Assembly (NCBI GenBank): GCA_963921195.1
Contig: OY992540.1
Coordinates: 22,208,262-22,272,261, forward strand
Source of the DNA: Pegoplata infirma
Lineage: Eukaryota > Arthropoda > Insecta > Diptera > Anthomyiidae
Direction: 5' to 3'
Length of the DNA: 64,000 bases
The notes beneath the pieces were generated by a model. That model made no database searches and was not told where the DNA came from. It saw nothing but the letters and a program-made list of their open reading frames with translations. Below are positions 22,261-33,529 of this stretch, piece after piece (positions within the stretch are counted from its first letter, which is position 1; each line of letters opens with the position of its first letter). The position numbers and the translations under genes are program-made.

Positions 22261-23836
22261 CTATAGAGTAAATCCATCTATAACCATCCAATAAAATGAG
22301 CATTTTGGACATGACCCCTTTCAAACTTGATGAAACTTGGTAAAAATGTTGTATTCAAGTAGGAAAAGAAAAACTCCAATTTTTGGGCCGCTGGACCAAA
22401 TAGTTCCGGAGATACCAGGGTTTGAAAAATGAAAAAATCATAAATATCTTACTGAAGTGGTGATACGTTTTTTACCATATCTTTGTCAATCTTAATGATA
22501 CGAATCTCAGCGATATCTCATTTTAAAGGTAATGTGGTCCACATTAAAATAAAATTTAGCAAGATTTTTTTTGTTGATGCTTAAATGTCATATTTAGGAA
22601 ATCCGTGGTTTAAGATGAAATATCTCAAAAAAGGGTATTTTTAAATCTTTTAAAAAAATATATGTTAATCCTTTATCCCTTCTTTATACTTATGTTCAAA
22701 CCGTAGAGTGGTGTCTCAACTGGTTCTCGAGTTATGCAAAAAATTGTTACGCCGCATTAGAAAAAATTTGTTATTTTCATGGTCGAATTTTCAAAATTTT
22801 TTAAAGTTGACGAGTTAGTGATGCTGTTCTTCGATTCTAATAGGTTTTGGGATGTAGATTACGAATATGATCTTAAAGTTGCGAAATTAGCACTTGCTCT
22901 AGAATTATTTGCAAAAAAATCGCATTTCTTAAAGTTGATTCATTTGTCATGCCACACTTCGTTTCTGATAGATTTTGGGCTAAAGATAACGAATATGATT
23001 TCAAAATTTCAAAATATGCAATTGTTATGGATTTTTTTTGCGAAAAAATCTTTTTTTTTTTAATTTAATTGCTACGTGATGCTGTACTTCGTTTCTAATA
23101 GATTTTGGGACGAAGATCACGAATATGATGCAGAAATTTCAAAATGAGCTCTGGTTCTTGAGTTTTTTGCAAAAAAATTGCAAACTTTTTTTTTTGCAAA
23201 TATTTTAAAAAACAGAGCTAATATTGCAATTTTAATATCAAATTCGTCTTCTGCATCAAAAAATCTATTGGAATCGAAGTGCAGCATCACAAACTCGTCA
23301 ACTTAAAAAATGTTTGTAAATTTAACCCTGAAAATAACAACTTTTTTCTAATGTGGCGTTACATTTTTTTGCATAACTGAAGAACCAGTTGAGACACCAC
23401 TCTACGGTTTGAACATAAGTATAAAGAAGGGATAAAGGACTAACATATATTTTTTTAAAAGATTTAAAAATACCCTTTTTTGAGATATTTCATCTTGAAC
23501 CACGGATTTCCTAAATATGACATTTAAGCATCAACAAAAAAATTTTGCTAAATTTTATTTTAATGTGGACCCCATTACCTTTAAAATGAGATATCACTGA
23601 AATTCGTATCATTAGGATTGACAGAGTTATGGTTAAAAACGTATGACCACTTCAGTAAAATATTTATGATTTTTTCATTTTTCAAACCGTAGTATCTCCG
23701 AAACTATTTGGTCCAGCGTCCCAAAAATTGGAATTTTTCTTTTCCTACTTGTATACAATATTTCCACCAATTTTTATCCAGTTCTGAAAGGGTGATGCAG
23801 ATCGGTCAGATGGTTATATATATTTTTACCCTATAG
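22261..23836. mobile_element. 1.58-kb foldback element
   Basis: The arms of roughly 500 bases are inverted copies: CTATAGAGTAAATCCATCTA against CTATAGGGTAAAAATATATA, and GAAAAATGAAAAAATCATAA against TTATGATTTTTTCATTTTTC. The loop contains three direct, degenerate units marked by TCTAATAGATTTTGGG and ACGAATATGAT at about 22,830, 22,970 and 23,090, plus one inverted unit at 23,230-23,310. It has no coding content. It splits a repeat whose two halves are at 22.2 and 23.84 kb. Confidence 0.85.
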
Positions 23837-24260
23837 TTTCTTTTGAAAAAATGTGAAAAACCTCAAAAAATAAAAAAAAAATCCCGTTTTCTCCCTCCGC
23901 TTTGGCCCGCTAAATGTGAAAAAACAGATAACTTTTATTTTGCTCTCCTGTTTCTTATATGCAAGTTTCAGGATAATCGGAGGGTGCCCTGTGAAAGACC
24001 TTACTTCTTAGTAGTGAAAGGCTTCTTTACCAACATTGTTTTCATGATAAGGTTCTTTTAATATCTCGGGAAAGTAAAAACTTTTGGTGGTTTGTTAAAA
24101 GAGTCAAGGAAAGTCCAAGTTCTTCAATACCGTGTTCACTAAACCGGTTGATAAGGCTAACATATAAGCTGGTCTCTTTCCAAGATATTATTTTTTGTCG
24201 GAAAGCAATCAAACACAGCCCGAACTCGAGAAGTTACCCCATAATTTTCAGAGCTCTAGC
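23837..24260. repeat. Repeat block right of the foldback
   Basis: It resumes the repeat interrupted at 22,260 (AAAAAATGTGAAAAACC, TTTGGCCCGCTAAATGTG, ATCGGAGGGTGCCCTGTG), then a copy of the 21.6-kb block (AAAGAGTCAAGGAAAGTCC, TTGTCGGAAAGCAATCAA). No gene. Confidence 0.7.
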
Positions 24261-24479
24261 AGTTAAAATGGTTCTTGACGCAAATAAGTCACCTGGATAA
24301 ACCAGCAGGTGCATAAACCAGGAGGCTAATCACGTAAAACGAAAACAAAGACGATGCATAAACGACATCAAAATACGTATCGTTTTGAAGGGAAATTTGA
24401 AAGTTTTTCTTTATAATAATTTTAAAGATCACAGTCCACTGCTCTAAGATGTAAGCACGTCCACTGGCTAACCATTTTA

Positions 24480-25010
24480 TCTCATCTTACCGTACTGGAG
24501 CCTTTCCCTCATGTTGCAACACAACGAAATTCTTCCACTCAGATCTGTCTTCTGCCAGCATCTTTATTTCGCGCAAATTTTTATTTGTTGATTTTATTTC
24601 TGTTTCTAGCATTCTTCTCCAAGTATGAGCTGGTCTACACTGCCTTCTACTGCTTTGGGGGTTCAGTCAATTGCCATTTGGGCTATATCATCTTGAGGTA
24701 TTTTCAATATATACCCCAACCAGTTCCACTTCCTCTTAGCTATTTCGACATTTACTGGCACTTGATTTGTCCTTCTTTGAAGCTGTTTGAGATAGTTGTT
24801 GGCCAATAAATGCGAAGTATTCTTCTTAAGGACTTGTTAACAAAAACCTGAAGACAGTTGACCTGGTCATTGAACGTGTTCCAAGAATCACATCCATAAA
24901 GATGGGTAGACATCATATTCGAAGAAAATAGTCTTAATTTGGTTTTTAATGAAATTCTGGATGGTATACAAAGTGATACCTGAAGTGATATGTATCGGGC
25001 CTCTTTTCAC
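24480..25010 (-). pseudogene. RTE-type LINE C-terminal remnant
   Basis: Read on the minus strand with several frame changes, it gives VFVNKSLRRILRIYWPTT (about 24,800-24,870), then VNVEIAKRKWNWLGYILK and PQDDIAQMAID (24,668-24,778), then AHTWRRMLETEIKS and MLAEDRSEWKNFV (24,519-24,640). This is the familiar C-terminal region downstream of the reverse transcriptase in RTE-like non-LTR retrotransposons (motifs LRRIL..WP, KW.WLGHIL, WRR.LE.E, L..DR..W). Stops and frameshifts make it a dead fragment. The matching RT core is not here, but a related RT remnant lies at 40.0-42.06 kb. Confidence 0.75.
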
Positions 25011-25059
25011 ATTAATTCGAATTCTTATACATTTCTGTTCAATAGCATGACGATTTAAA

Positions 25060-25440
25060 TTCACACATATGGAGGAACATAGAGGACTGATCCCTCTAAG
25101 TTCCTCCATAGTCTGAAAAATGTAAGAGCCAAAACAATTAAATCGCGAAATAGTTCATGGCACTAACAAAAATAGTGGAATAAGCTTTTCGCTGTCTCTT
25201 CCTTCTCTTAACATCTGTACAAGTAATTTTAATTAATTTCAACACTTTCAAATAACCTGTCAAGCCAGTTTGGCCTATAATTTAACCTGAATACTTCCTT
25301 ATATCAGCTTTCTCCATATGCAAAAGCGTTGTTTTTAACACTTTTTCCACCACGGGTCCACAGAGCCCTCGTTTGGATACAGTCATGTCTGCGTTCCAAT
25401 TTCTAGTCTTCTTGGCGTTTAAAATTCTTCAAGATTTTCT
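25060..25440 (-). pseudogene. LINE zinc-knuckle tail, degenerate
   Basis: The minus-strand translation contains YRC-x-EKEETAKSLFHYFC followed by CHELFRDLIVLALTFFRLW. This matches the C-terminal domain of RNase H-bearing LINEs (CR.C..EEET..H.LC.CPAL...R). The first cysteine pair and the histidine are lost. It aligns with 27,130-27,450, so these are two copies of the same LINE tail. Confidence 0.6.
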
Positions 25441-25478
25441 GATCTGGAGGCGAACTGACTTTTAAACGACCCACGTAT

Positions 25479-26000
25479 AGGAAATATCAGAAATGTCTAT
25501 AATTTTTAGAAATTCAATTTTTCTTCTGCATTTTTTCAACTTGAACCCTTATAACAAATATAATTAGAGCCCGTGCTCGATCTGTACTTACAGAAAAAAT
25601 CAAATAAAACTACTGACAAAATATGTCGCCATTAGGCACGTCTCCGAAACAGAAAATGCAAATTCCTTCATTTGTGTCTGCAATTCCAGATCATGTTGGT
25701 AACCCTTGCGAAATAATGTAAGAGACAAAAAAAGTTGAAAGAAAGTATGAGGTGAGGTTGAGATTGCTAGAAATAGAATTGTAGTTTTGGAAACTGTCAA
25801 AATTTATTTTGTAGAAACTATAAATATTCACATATATAAAAAACAGTTTTCATTAACAAGACAAACCGATATTTAAAATCCTACTGAAGATGACACTAAC
25901 TGGGGTGTTTGAAACCGGTATAGGAAATACCAGAAATGTCTATAATTTTTAGAAATTCAATTTTTCTTCTGCATTTTTTCAACTTGAACCCTTATAACCC
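25479..26000 (+). repeat. 80-bp direct duplication
   Basis: AGAAATGTCTATAATTTTTA and the following ~60 bases through CAACTTGAACCCTTATAAC occur at 25,479-25,558 and again at 25,919-25,998 with only a couple of differences. The 360 bases between are unique in the window. The similarity is far higher than among neighbouring repeats, suggesting a recent duplication. Confidence 0.85.
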
Positions 26001-27129
26001 ACATTATGGTTTTCGAAGAAGTTATTCTACTGGAGGAGCTACTTTCAAAACGTTGAAGTCTTTCGACACATCACTTTGGTGTTTACTTTCACTTCAAACG
26101 TGGCTAAAAGAAACAGCTGAGCCCCACGTTGGGCGCCAAATACTCTGTTCCGACTCTTCGCGAATGCCTACTCCTTTAATGCGAATCTAACTATTTTTAA
26201 CCCTCCACGCAGCATGGTAGACAGTTAAAGATTAGGTTGAAGGAAATACCAAAGTCTATACCATTGCCAATCTTCATTTCAAACTTCAGTGTCGTATAAG
26301 TTGGTTTCGTCATTGTAACATAACTGTTCACTCATATAATAAGTGGGGTGGTCATAACCGCAAACAGGTCTTTCGGTTGCCACACTCTGAATAAGGCTAA
26401 CCTTATTTAAGGTTCACAATTGTAAAAAACTCATTGAAGTATATTCATTAAGGGGCCTTCAAAATTTTTAAAAAATTTCACATCCTTTGTCATTTCATCA
26501 CAACTTACAGAAATCTTTAAAATTCAAGTTAATTTAACACATGTACTTTATTTGATGCTAACACATAAAAAAAAACTACTGAAGTAAACACAAGTAGGTG
26601 TGAACAGAATACAATTGAATAAAGCTTCAAAACAAAATCCAATAATTGAAAATCGGATTTAAATGAATCACATGACACTAGAGTACATATTTGCCCACAA
26701 TAAAAACTCTACATATGGTCAACAGAGGCCGAGCGATCAAAAACAAAAAAAAAAGGAAAAACTATATAAATACCAATATACTACAGATGGAGTGGTAGGG
26801 GAAACGACAATAGTAACCATGTTTAAACATGATGCAAGACTTAGTTACAAAAATTGCATTAGAGACACAAACAAAAACATTCTATAAAACAACAACATGA
26901 AGAAACAAAAAAAACGAACAGTTAACAATACCAACTAGCTTAATAAAAAATAATATTTTAGATACAGTGTAGTGCAAGACTACAGTGGGTTTAAGGGAAC
27001 TTTTGTAAGTGGACCGTCAAAGATTACAGAATTTAAACCACTTCCCAAGAACATGTCCAACGCGGATGGAAACCAGTACTATATTGAAAGAAAAAAAAAA
27101 AACAGTTTTAAGTGACCCGCACTCTCATG
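26001..27129. other. Non-coding spacer
   Basis: AT-rich, with no coding remnants or terminal repeats that I recognise. Confidence 0.45.
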
Positions 27130-27540
27130 CTAACATGCGTTATATGGAAACCAATTTAAGAAGTAAGAGCTAAAACAATTAAATCAAGTGCGAGATAGTG
27201 CAGAGCACTGACAAATATAAAGAAACTAATCTTTCTTCGTCCCCACACCATCTGCACAATTCATATCTGATCAATTTTAACTCTTTCAAATAAACTTTTA
27301 AGCCAGTATAGCCTGTAATTGAACATTCATACTTCCCGAGATCTAATTTTTCCATATTACGAAGTGTCTTATGGCCACTTTTTCACACAGTGTTGCTTAC
27401 TTTCCCATTTTGATTCTTCCTGGCGTTCAAATTTTCTTTTTATTTCCATATAAATCACATCAAGTTCCGAATGCGCGTAAGTCATAATTGCATTTAATGG
27501 CTCGTCCGCTTTCTTGCCAGGTTACTTCCAAAGATAGCAG
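27130..27540 (-). pseudogene. LINE RNase H end and zinc-knuckle tail
   Basis: The minus strand reads PGKKADEPLNAIM (end of RNase H, usual form GNE.ADELA), then MEIKRKFERQEESKWES, then ITGYTGLKVYLKEL and ELCRWCGDEE. The order matches the C terminus of I/LOA-type LINEs. Frame changes separate the segments. Its right end abuts an oppositely oriented RT fragment at 27,550. Confidence 0.6.
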
Positions 27541-27549
27541 TGTACTTCT

Positions 27550-28085
27550 CAGTGGAATTTGCGTTCAACAATGTTAAGATATCATCAATCCTTTATGTCT
27601 TACAAAACACAGGCAGGGCAAGTTACCTCGAAATAAGGTGATGTTGAAACGTAGAAAGTTCGATTCTGTGGAATCATGTAATAATTAAGATCCCAGAGTT
27701 ACTCAATACTCTCTGGTCGCAGTGCATAGGGCCTCTTTAAACTTATCTACTCGAAGGAATGGGTATCAAGGATATTGTCTACGATGCATCGCGATGATGA
27801 CATTGTGATCATAGTTAAAGGCAAGTTTTTACAAACGATAAGCTAACTCAAGGATTCAGCATGGTGCCCTCGTGTGTTAGAGAGCAGTGATTAAGAAATC
27901 ATATCTCTCAGGCCACAAAGATTGGCGTGTGTGGGATAACAAGTGCTTTTAGATCGGAACCCCTGGCGGCCTGGAAGTAATACTATCCATTCAGTCAGTG
28001 GATATCTACACAGCAGCAAAATCGTTTCTTAGCTTGAGAGAGAGCAAATGCTCAAGCAACGCTCTTAGGGACACGAGTTACGTAA
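27550..28085 (+). pseudogene. LINE reverse transcriptase/thumb fragment
   Basis: FAFNNVKISSILYVLQNTG (27,560-27,615) equals the RT motif seen at 62,830. Downstream, GCATCGCGATGATGACATTG corresponds to the catalytic DD region followed by KGKFL, and 27,870-28,060 matches the thumb region at 63,430-63,640 (WRAV, GVCGIT, SQWIST). Internal deletions and stops are many. Confidence 0.6.
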
Positions 28086-28502
28086 AACCAAATATACAGA
28101 CTGTATGGTTGTGTATACACAATCATACACTCTGTCATTTGTTTGTATGACAAAGCAACTTGATAGTTTTGTTATAGTGGATAGTCACAATATCAGTACT
28201 GTGGGATGCTTAACATACATATATAATAATGTAGACATAAGTTTATGCTGAATTGCAGATTAGCTGCAATTCCTACCTTTTAAGTTATTTTTAAGAATTT
28301 AAAATTAAGAATTTAAATAAAGTTTCAGTATTTAGAAACCACCAAAACAACCAAGTTATTTAGTTTACATAAGTCACGCGACGGTTAGGTTATGAACTGA
28401 AACAGAAAACCGACTATATTTCACCGCAGACGAACTTTGACAAAATCTTTTAAGTTCAAGTACCAACTATGGAAGATTGGGCGAATAACTCTGTTATAAC
28501 AG

Positions 28503-29216
28503 CCCAGTTGGAAAATGTGTCAATGAAGAAATTTCCACAGTGATTCCTTGAGGAAATGTCTTCAGGTTCTGACAAATCATAGGCAATCCTTGATGACACG
28601 TCCTAACATTGTCAGCACTGAATGTTTGCTTTAAAAGTGTGGACAATTCCTCTAAGACGTCTAAAAGGAAATGTCTTCAGAATAGCAGTATATTAAATTA
28701 GAATTTTAAATCTGGGCAACTCTTTAATTTCCATGAAAAAGATGGCAATATTATCGACTTAATTAAAATAAAATCAAAATCTAACAAGTAGAATAAAAGT
28801 AATAAATAGACAAACAATTTTAAAAACAAAGTTTGGAACAAGTGGTTAGGTGTGGGACTAATAAACTGGAGGTTCCAGGTTCAAATCCAGTTGGGACTAA
28901 AAAAAGCGAAAAGTTTTTTCTAAATATGAGAAAGATAATTTATAAAGAAAAATGGATAAAAGTAAAAACTAAGGGAAATACGAAATTTTTTGTATTTTCG
29001 CATGACCTATGTCAGACATTTCCCCAAAGAAGTCTTAGGTGACATGTCCCCAGAAGGTCAGCCCTGACCACTGCTGACTTTGAGTGAGGACATTTTGAAA
29101 ATTTGTATGAAACTGCCCTCAACCCAGTACATAGAGATGTCTTGTGGATGTCAGGTGTGACTCTGACATGTCATCGCTCCGTCACTGGGGATGGCTCGAG
29201 GACGTTACCAACTGGG
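28503..29216. mobile_element. 714-bp CCCAGTTGG element
   Basis: Perfect short inverted ends, CCCAGTTGG and CCAACTGGG. Internally GGAAATGTCTTCAG occurs at about 28,553 and 28,669, and related motifs (GACATTTCCCC, GACATGTCCCC) occur inverted on the right side, so it is a foldback. It interrupts LINE sequence: the host reads on from TTATAACAG to AATGCGAGCTC. A tRNA-like stretch lies inside. No clear target duplication. Confidence 0.75.
28833..28905 (+). other. tRNA-like B-box segment
   Basis: GTGGTTAGGTGTGGGACTAA resembles a D-arm followed by an anticodon-arm-like CTAATAA. GGTTCAAATCC is a perfect match to the pol III B-box consensus GGTTCRANNCC. The anticodon stem does not pair properly and the acceptor is only partly present. 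It is therefore more likely a SINE head or captured tRNA relic than a functional tRNA. Confidence 0.35.
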
Positions 29217-29332
29217 AGAGAATGCGAGCTCAATTTTTACGGATGGATCCAATATTGAGATGAGTACGAGTTCGGGAGTACATTCTTAATGTCTCGAAAT
29301 CAGGGCTGAATTGAGATTTTCGAAAAAGTGTA

Positions 29333-29562
29333 CACTCAAAATAATTCTACAGTAAAAGGTTTAGTAAGTAAAATTGTACCAAAATCTACTAATTGGTTAC
29401 TAATTTTAGTATCTTCAAAGTACTAACATTAGTTATTTTTACTGGTTTTGACTAATATTAGTTAAAAATTTTAGTATTGGTTACCAATTTCTGCACTAGG
29501 TCCTTTTAGACTAAAATTAGTTAAATTTTTAGTATTGAATACCCACGTTTTTTTTTTGGGTG
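29333..29562 (-). mobile_element. 230-bp TA-flanked MITE, copy 2
   Basis: The reverse complement of 5,299-5,528, exactly the same length. It is flanked by TA at 29,331-29,332 and 29,563-29,564, with ends CACTCAAAATAATTCTACAG and CACCCAAAAAAAAAACGTGG. It is inserted in the RNase H region of a LINE. Confidence 0.9.
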
Positions 29563-29697
29563 TAGTGTTTTCCAGACTGAGGTACTTGCTATAAGTAAAG
29601 CCGCGCAGATGATTATAACAAGAGAACTACGTCATTGCGAAATTAACATTTTCGTGGACAGAATCTTGAAATAAAACACTTTTTATACAATCCCTTC

Positions 29698-29846
29698 ACA
29701 CAAAAAAAAAATTAAAAAAATTGTGCCAGTTTTTGGTTTAATTACAAAAGTTTTTGCTCTAAAAAACTTAGGTTAATTATCCAAAACCACTTTATAAGTT
29801 GTATTATCCCCAAAACGTACACAATTTTTTATACATATTTTTTTGT
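29698..29846. mobile_element. ~150-bp MITE in LINE
   Basis: CACAAAAAAAAAATTAAAAA and, inverted, CACAAAAAAATATGTATAAA bound a short AT-rich stretch containing TTTTTGGTTTAATTAC. LINE coding sequence lies on both sides, which supports insertion. Boundaries are accurate to a few bases only. Confidence 0.55.
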
Positions 29847-30405
29847 GTATTCGTCGAATCAGTCAGCAATGTTTCTGGACATAGTGGTGTCGCTGGGATC
29901 GAATTGACTGATGAACAAGTTAGAAATTTCTCTGAGTCGATGGGGGAACAAGTTGAACCTCACAACTCGGTTTTTATAGTGGAGTTGATGAACGAAATTT
30001 ATAGGATATCAGAGAATAGAATGAAAAAAAAGTGGATATCACAGACTACGTGTAGGATATCGCGAAACCTGTGACCACTGCCAAATCCTAAGAGGACAGA
30101 AAGTCTTCTTACTTTTGGCAAACGGATGGCAAACGGACGGTATTAATTGGAGTACTGACAGGATATTGTATAATCGGCAAAATGGTCGTGTCTACAATAG
30201 TCCCTGTCAGAGATTCCCAATAGACACGGACATTTTGCCGTTGTAAGAAATTGGAGGAGGAGTCAGTTAAGCACTTTTTATGTAAATGTCCGAGTCTGAT
30301 GAAGAGCCGCCTTAAGCATTTGCAGCAAAGATTTTTCGATGACCCGAAATGCCTAAATGCTGTCTCATTGATCACAATGGGCTTCATGGCCTCCGAGTGA
30401 ATTCG

Positions 30406-30660
30406 CCCTTGTAAGAATCGAAATTTTCCAAAATAGTATTTTGAAATATTTTTAGTTCGCTAGATGAACCTACATTCCAAAATTTAGGTTTCTAGGACAA
30501 TTATATCAGTACTATAAAAAGAACCGTAGTGCACCGTCTTTATTCCCTGAGAATCGGAATTTCCAAAAACCCAGAATTGGTGGCTGTATAATTTGGAAGG
30601 TGAACCTACCCAGCAAAATCTTGGTAATGAGTTGTGAAAAGTAATCATTACATCATGCAT
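30406..30660 (+). repeat. 146-bp family relative, fragment 1
   Basis: CTTGTAAGAATCG, TTTTGAAATATTTTTAGTTC, TACATTCCAAAATTTAGG and a CCCAGAATTGGTGGCTGTA block match 31,554-31,770 closely and the 146-bp array at the left of the window distantly. It begins where the LINE ends abruptly. At the right it turns into ACCCAGCAAAATCTTGG, similar to the CCCAG-type MITE end. Confidence 0.7.
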
Positions 30661-30666
30661 TATTTA

Positions 30667-31381
30667 TAACACCGTCCGACAAAAATAAAAAAAAATCGTT
30701 AAAACTAAATGTAGTAAAACTGCATTTAGAGTTTTTCATTTCGTAATATATTTTGAGTAGGTTTATTCTAGCTCGAGGTCATTATTTGCTTTATTAATAA
30801 AAACTATGATATTCTCATAGAATAATTTTCAATAAAATTATTTTTCTGTTTTAAATTTATTTTTATTGCTCATTTTTTGCAAGACTTACTCCTTAATAAA
30901 TACGTGTTTATTTTTATATTTTTTTTTTTAATATTTGTACTAGTGATAGCAAATGAAAGAGGAGGATCTTCCAAAAATTTTCCTATTTTATTATTTTTAC
31001 ATATCAGGAAAAAAACAGGCAACTTACGTCTATTAAAAAATGTGTCCTTCAATATCATTCAAAATTTTCAACAAAATATTTTGAAAAAGTTTTCGAGTGA
31101 CTTTATTCACCATTTTATCCTGATAGGGGGAAATAAAAAAAAAATGCAAAAATTAAGGGAGATCCTTCTCTTTCATTGGCCATCACCAATGCCATTCTAG
31201 GACAAGTATAAATATTTCAAAAATATTTTACCAAATGTATCCTTTAAAAATTTAAAGCCGTTTTAAATGGAAACAGGATAACGAAATGGAAAACTGTAAA
31301 TGCAGTTTTAATCCTTTTGATCTCTACTTTCAGACGTATGTTATCCGGTTCATGTTTAATATTGGCTGTCGGACGGTGTTA
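30667..31381. mobile_element. 715-bp AACACCGTCCGACA TIR element
   Basis: The ends are perfect inverted copies of AACACCGTCCGACA. A second inverted pair lies inside each arm: AAAACTGCATTTAGAGTTTT against AAAACTGTAAATGCAGTTTT. It contains a copy of the 150-bp repeat (30,745-30,890). The open frame at 30,877-31,200 is a low-complexity read with no recognisable domain. LINE sequence follows on the right. No target duplication is clear. Confidence 0.75.
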
Positions 31382-31545
31382 TCAGCCGAATGGACGTTTG
31401 TATGGTAATCTTTCACAGGGACTATTATAGGAGTTGTAAGGAATTGGAGGAGGAGAAGTCAGTTAAGTACTTGTTATGTGAATAACAAGTTCTTAACTTC
31501 AATGACCCGGACTGCCTAATTGGTGTCTCTTTTGTATATATTTTA
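31382..31545 (+). pseudogene. LINE zinc-knuckle fragment
   Basis: Translation with frame changes gives SRMDVCMVIFHRDYYRSCKE, then EEEKSVKYLLCE. This corresponds to the C-terminal CRSC...EEESV.HLLCEC region of the LINE ORF at 35,468-35,989. It is only a short remnant. Confidence 0.7.
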
Positions 31546-31880
31546 AGTTTCAGGGTACTTCCCTTGTAAGAATCGGAATTTTCGAAAAGACTTTATTTTG
31601 AAATATTTTTAGTTCATTAGATGATCATACATTCAAAAATTTTGGTTTCTAGGACCATTATATCAGGACTACATAAAGTACCGTAGTGAACCTTTTTTTT
31701 TATTCCCTGAGAATCGGAACAATCAAAACCCAGAATTGGTGGCTGTATAATTTGGAAGGTGAACCTACATTAGAAATTTCCAGTCTGAAGCTTCAGCGGT
31801 TTTTGGCTGGGAGAATATTAGTGATTAGTCAATCAACACTCAGCCACGTTACTACTTTCTTTATACATATAAAGATAGCA
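31546..31880 (+). repeat. 146-bp family relative, fragment 2 with terminus
   Basis: It repeats 30,406-30,610 and then continues into AGCTTCAGCGGTTTTTGGC, an AGTCAATCAACACTCAGCC stretch and TTTATACATATAAAGATAG. This is a diverged version of the terminus at 970-1,072. It supports the idea that both are copies of one element with this end. Confidence 0.75.
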
Positions 31881-33420
31881 TTTAAACCACTGTAAATTCA
31901 AGAACGAACAAATAAAAACAAACAGTCAAAAACAATTGCAGAAGCAGCAAAAATGCCAATGATAAAATACCAACATCCGGCAACTACTCAAAATTAACAA
32001 TGAAACCGAATGAATGCGGCTCTTGGAAAAAAAATCTGCCAAAAATAAAACTACAAATGTCTAACAACACAAACAAACGTGACTGACCCCACAAAAGCTA
32101 AAATACAACACTATTTCAATTCAATTTTGTTAAAACACACAAACACACACGCATTGACGGCCGGACAGACACTTGCATATAATCTAGTTACAAATACAAA
32201 TTTCTAAAATTCCATAACCCCCAAACTTGCAGTTAAAACAATGAACTGGGAGCAGAAAAATTAAAAAAAAAAAATCTTAACCAACAAAAGCATTTTTATG
32301 AAACACGATTTGAAAATTCAAAATTGTTAAAAAAAATAAAATACAACAAAAGAAAATTGCAATAAAAATCTAGTGAACAACAAACGACAGCAATATGTAG
32401 CAGCAACAAAAACAACAGCAGCAGCAATACAAAAAATAAATTGTCATGTATGGATGTTGTTTGCAAGGATGTGCACAACAATATTGCAACAATAAAAAAA
32501 TGGTTGCCATCAACCAACAACTAGAAAAAAATATAGCAACGTTTTACGCTTTTCGCCTCTCCAGCCTGTGGCATGCTACATTTTTTTTCCATAAGCTGCA
32601 TTAACAAAAACAAAATTTATAAAAAATTGAGGAAAAATCTGCAACCAGTAAAAGCATAAAAAATAAAAAAAAAAAAACTATTTAACAATAAAAAAATTCA
32701 AAATTGCTATTTGCACTCAATAACAACAACTACCCCACCCAACACCACCGGCTCCATGGTAGTTGTTGTTTCTTCATTCATTTGAAATGTCCACCCTGTA
32801 CAACTCATCATCATCACCATCATGACCATCAATGGATATGAATGGCAGCCATATAACTAGCAGTAACACAACTTGTCCAGCGTTACAACCAGAACCATTC
32901 TGGCCACAAGCGCTGACCCAACTATATTGGATACCCACAAAAAATGCTTGAACAACCAACATTCAACAAAATATATACAATCACAGCTACTCTGGGATTT
33001 TCACATACATACATCCATTTCGATACATATTGCACTTGTGCAAAAAAAAAATTTGCACAAAGTGCAGGCAATAAAAAATAATAAAATTTCACCAAAAAAT
33101 ATTCTAAAGAGGGGATTTTGTTTTTTGTTTTAAATTCAGTTAAAACTACAAAAAAAAACAGAATTGCTTACTTGTTTTATAGACAAACTACATACAACTG
33201 CAGTAGTAGTAGTTAAATTTGTTGGTTGGGGTTTATAGCTCTCGTTCAATAATCTGGGAGGTATATTAAATCGTTTAATCAATTTGTTACATTTAGCTTA
33301 AGACCTAAGATTTTTAAAACATATTGAAGTCTTTATTCTAGACCGCGAAACGAAAATCGGTCGCTAGGGCTTAGTGAATCTCCGAGGACAAGAAGGTGAC
33401 AGGTGACAGAAAAGTTTCCA
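31881..33420. other. Non-coding spacer
   Basis: No repeats or coding remnants recognised. It contains short CAA/CAG-rich stretches near 32,400 and some CA-rich tracts. It could be single-copy flanking DNA. Confidence 0.45.
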
Positions 33421-33529
33421 ACACTCAAAGAAAAAAACTGTAATGCTAGCAAAAAAAGCTTGTAAACCTACAAGAAAATTTGCTGATTTTGAACCCACAA
33501 TTTTTTTGGTAAAGTTAGAAAAAATTTTT

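Larger units (their letters stand above)
28395..30405 (+). mobile_element. LINE fragment split by three MITEs
   Basis: LINE sequence occupies 28,395-28,502 (ACCGACTATATTTCACCGCA), 29,217-29,330, 29,565-29,690 and 29,847-30,405. The last part encodes SGHSGVAGIELTDEQVRN (RNase H end), EQVEPHNSVFIVELMNEIYR and, in other frames, EESVKHFLCKCPSLMKSRL. The same order is found on the minus strand at 35,359-37,999 and 46,213-47,100. The 3-prime end is cut at GAATTCGCC. The elements at 28,503, 29,333 and 29,698 interrupt it. Confidence 0.75.

Noticed and set aside
28833..28905. A functional tRNA gene
   Set aside because: The B box is perfect, but the anticodon stem does not pair and the acceptor stem is incomplete.
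30877..31200. A 107-codon frame with a hydrophobic start
   Set aside because: It lies in AT-rich sequence inside a TIR element, has no ATG at the given start, and overlaps the 150-bp non-coding repeat. No domain is visible.
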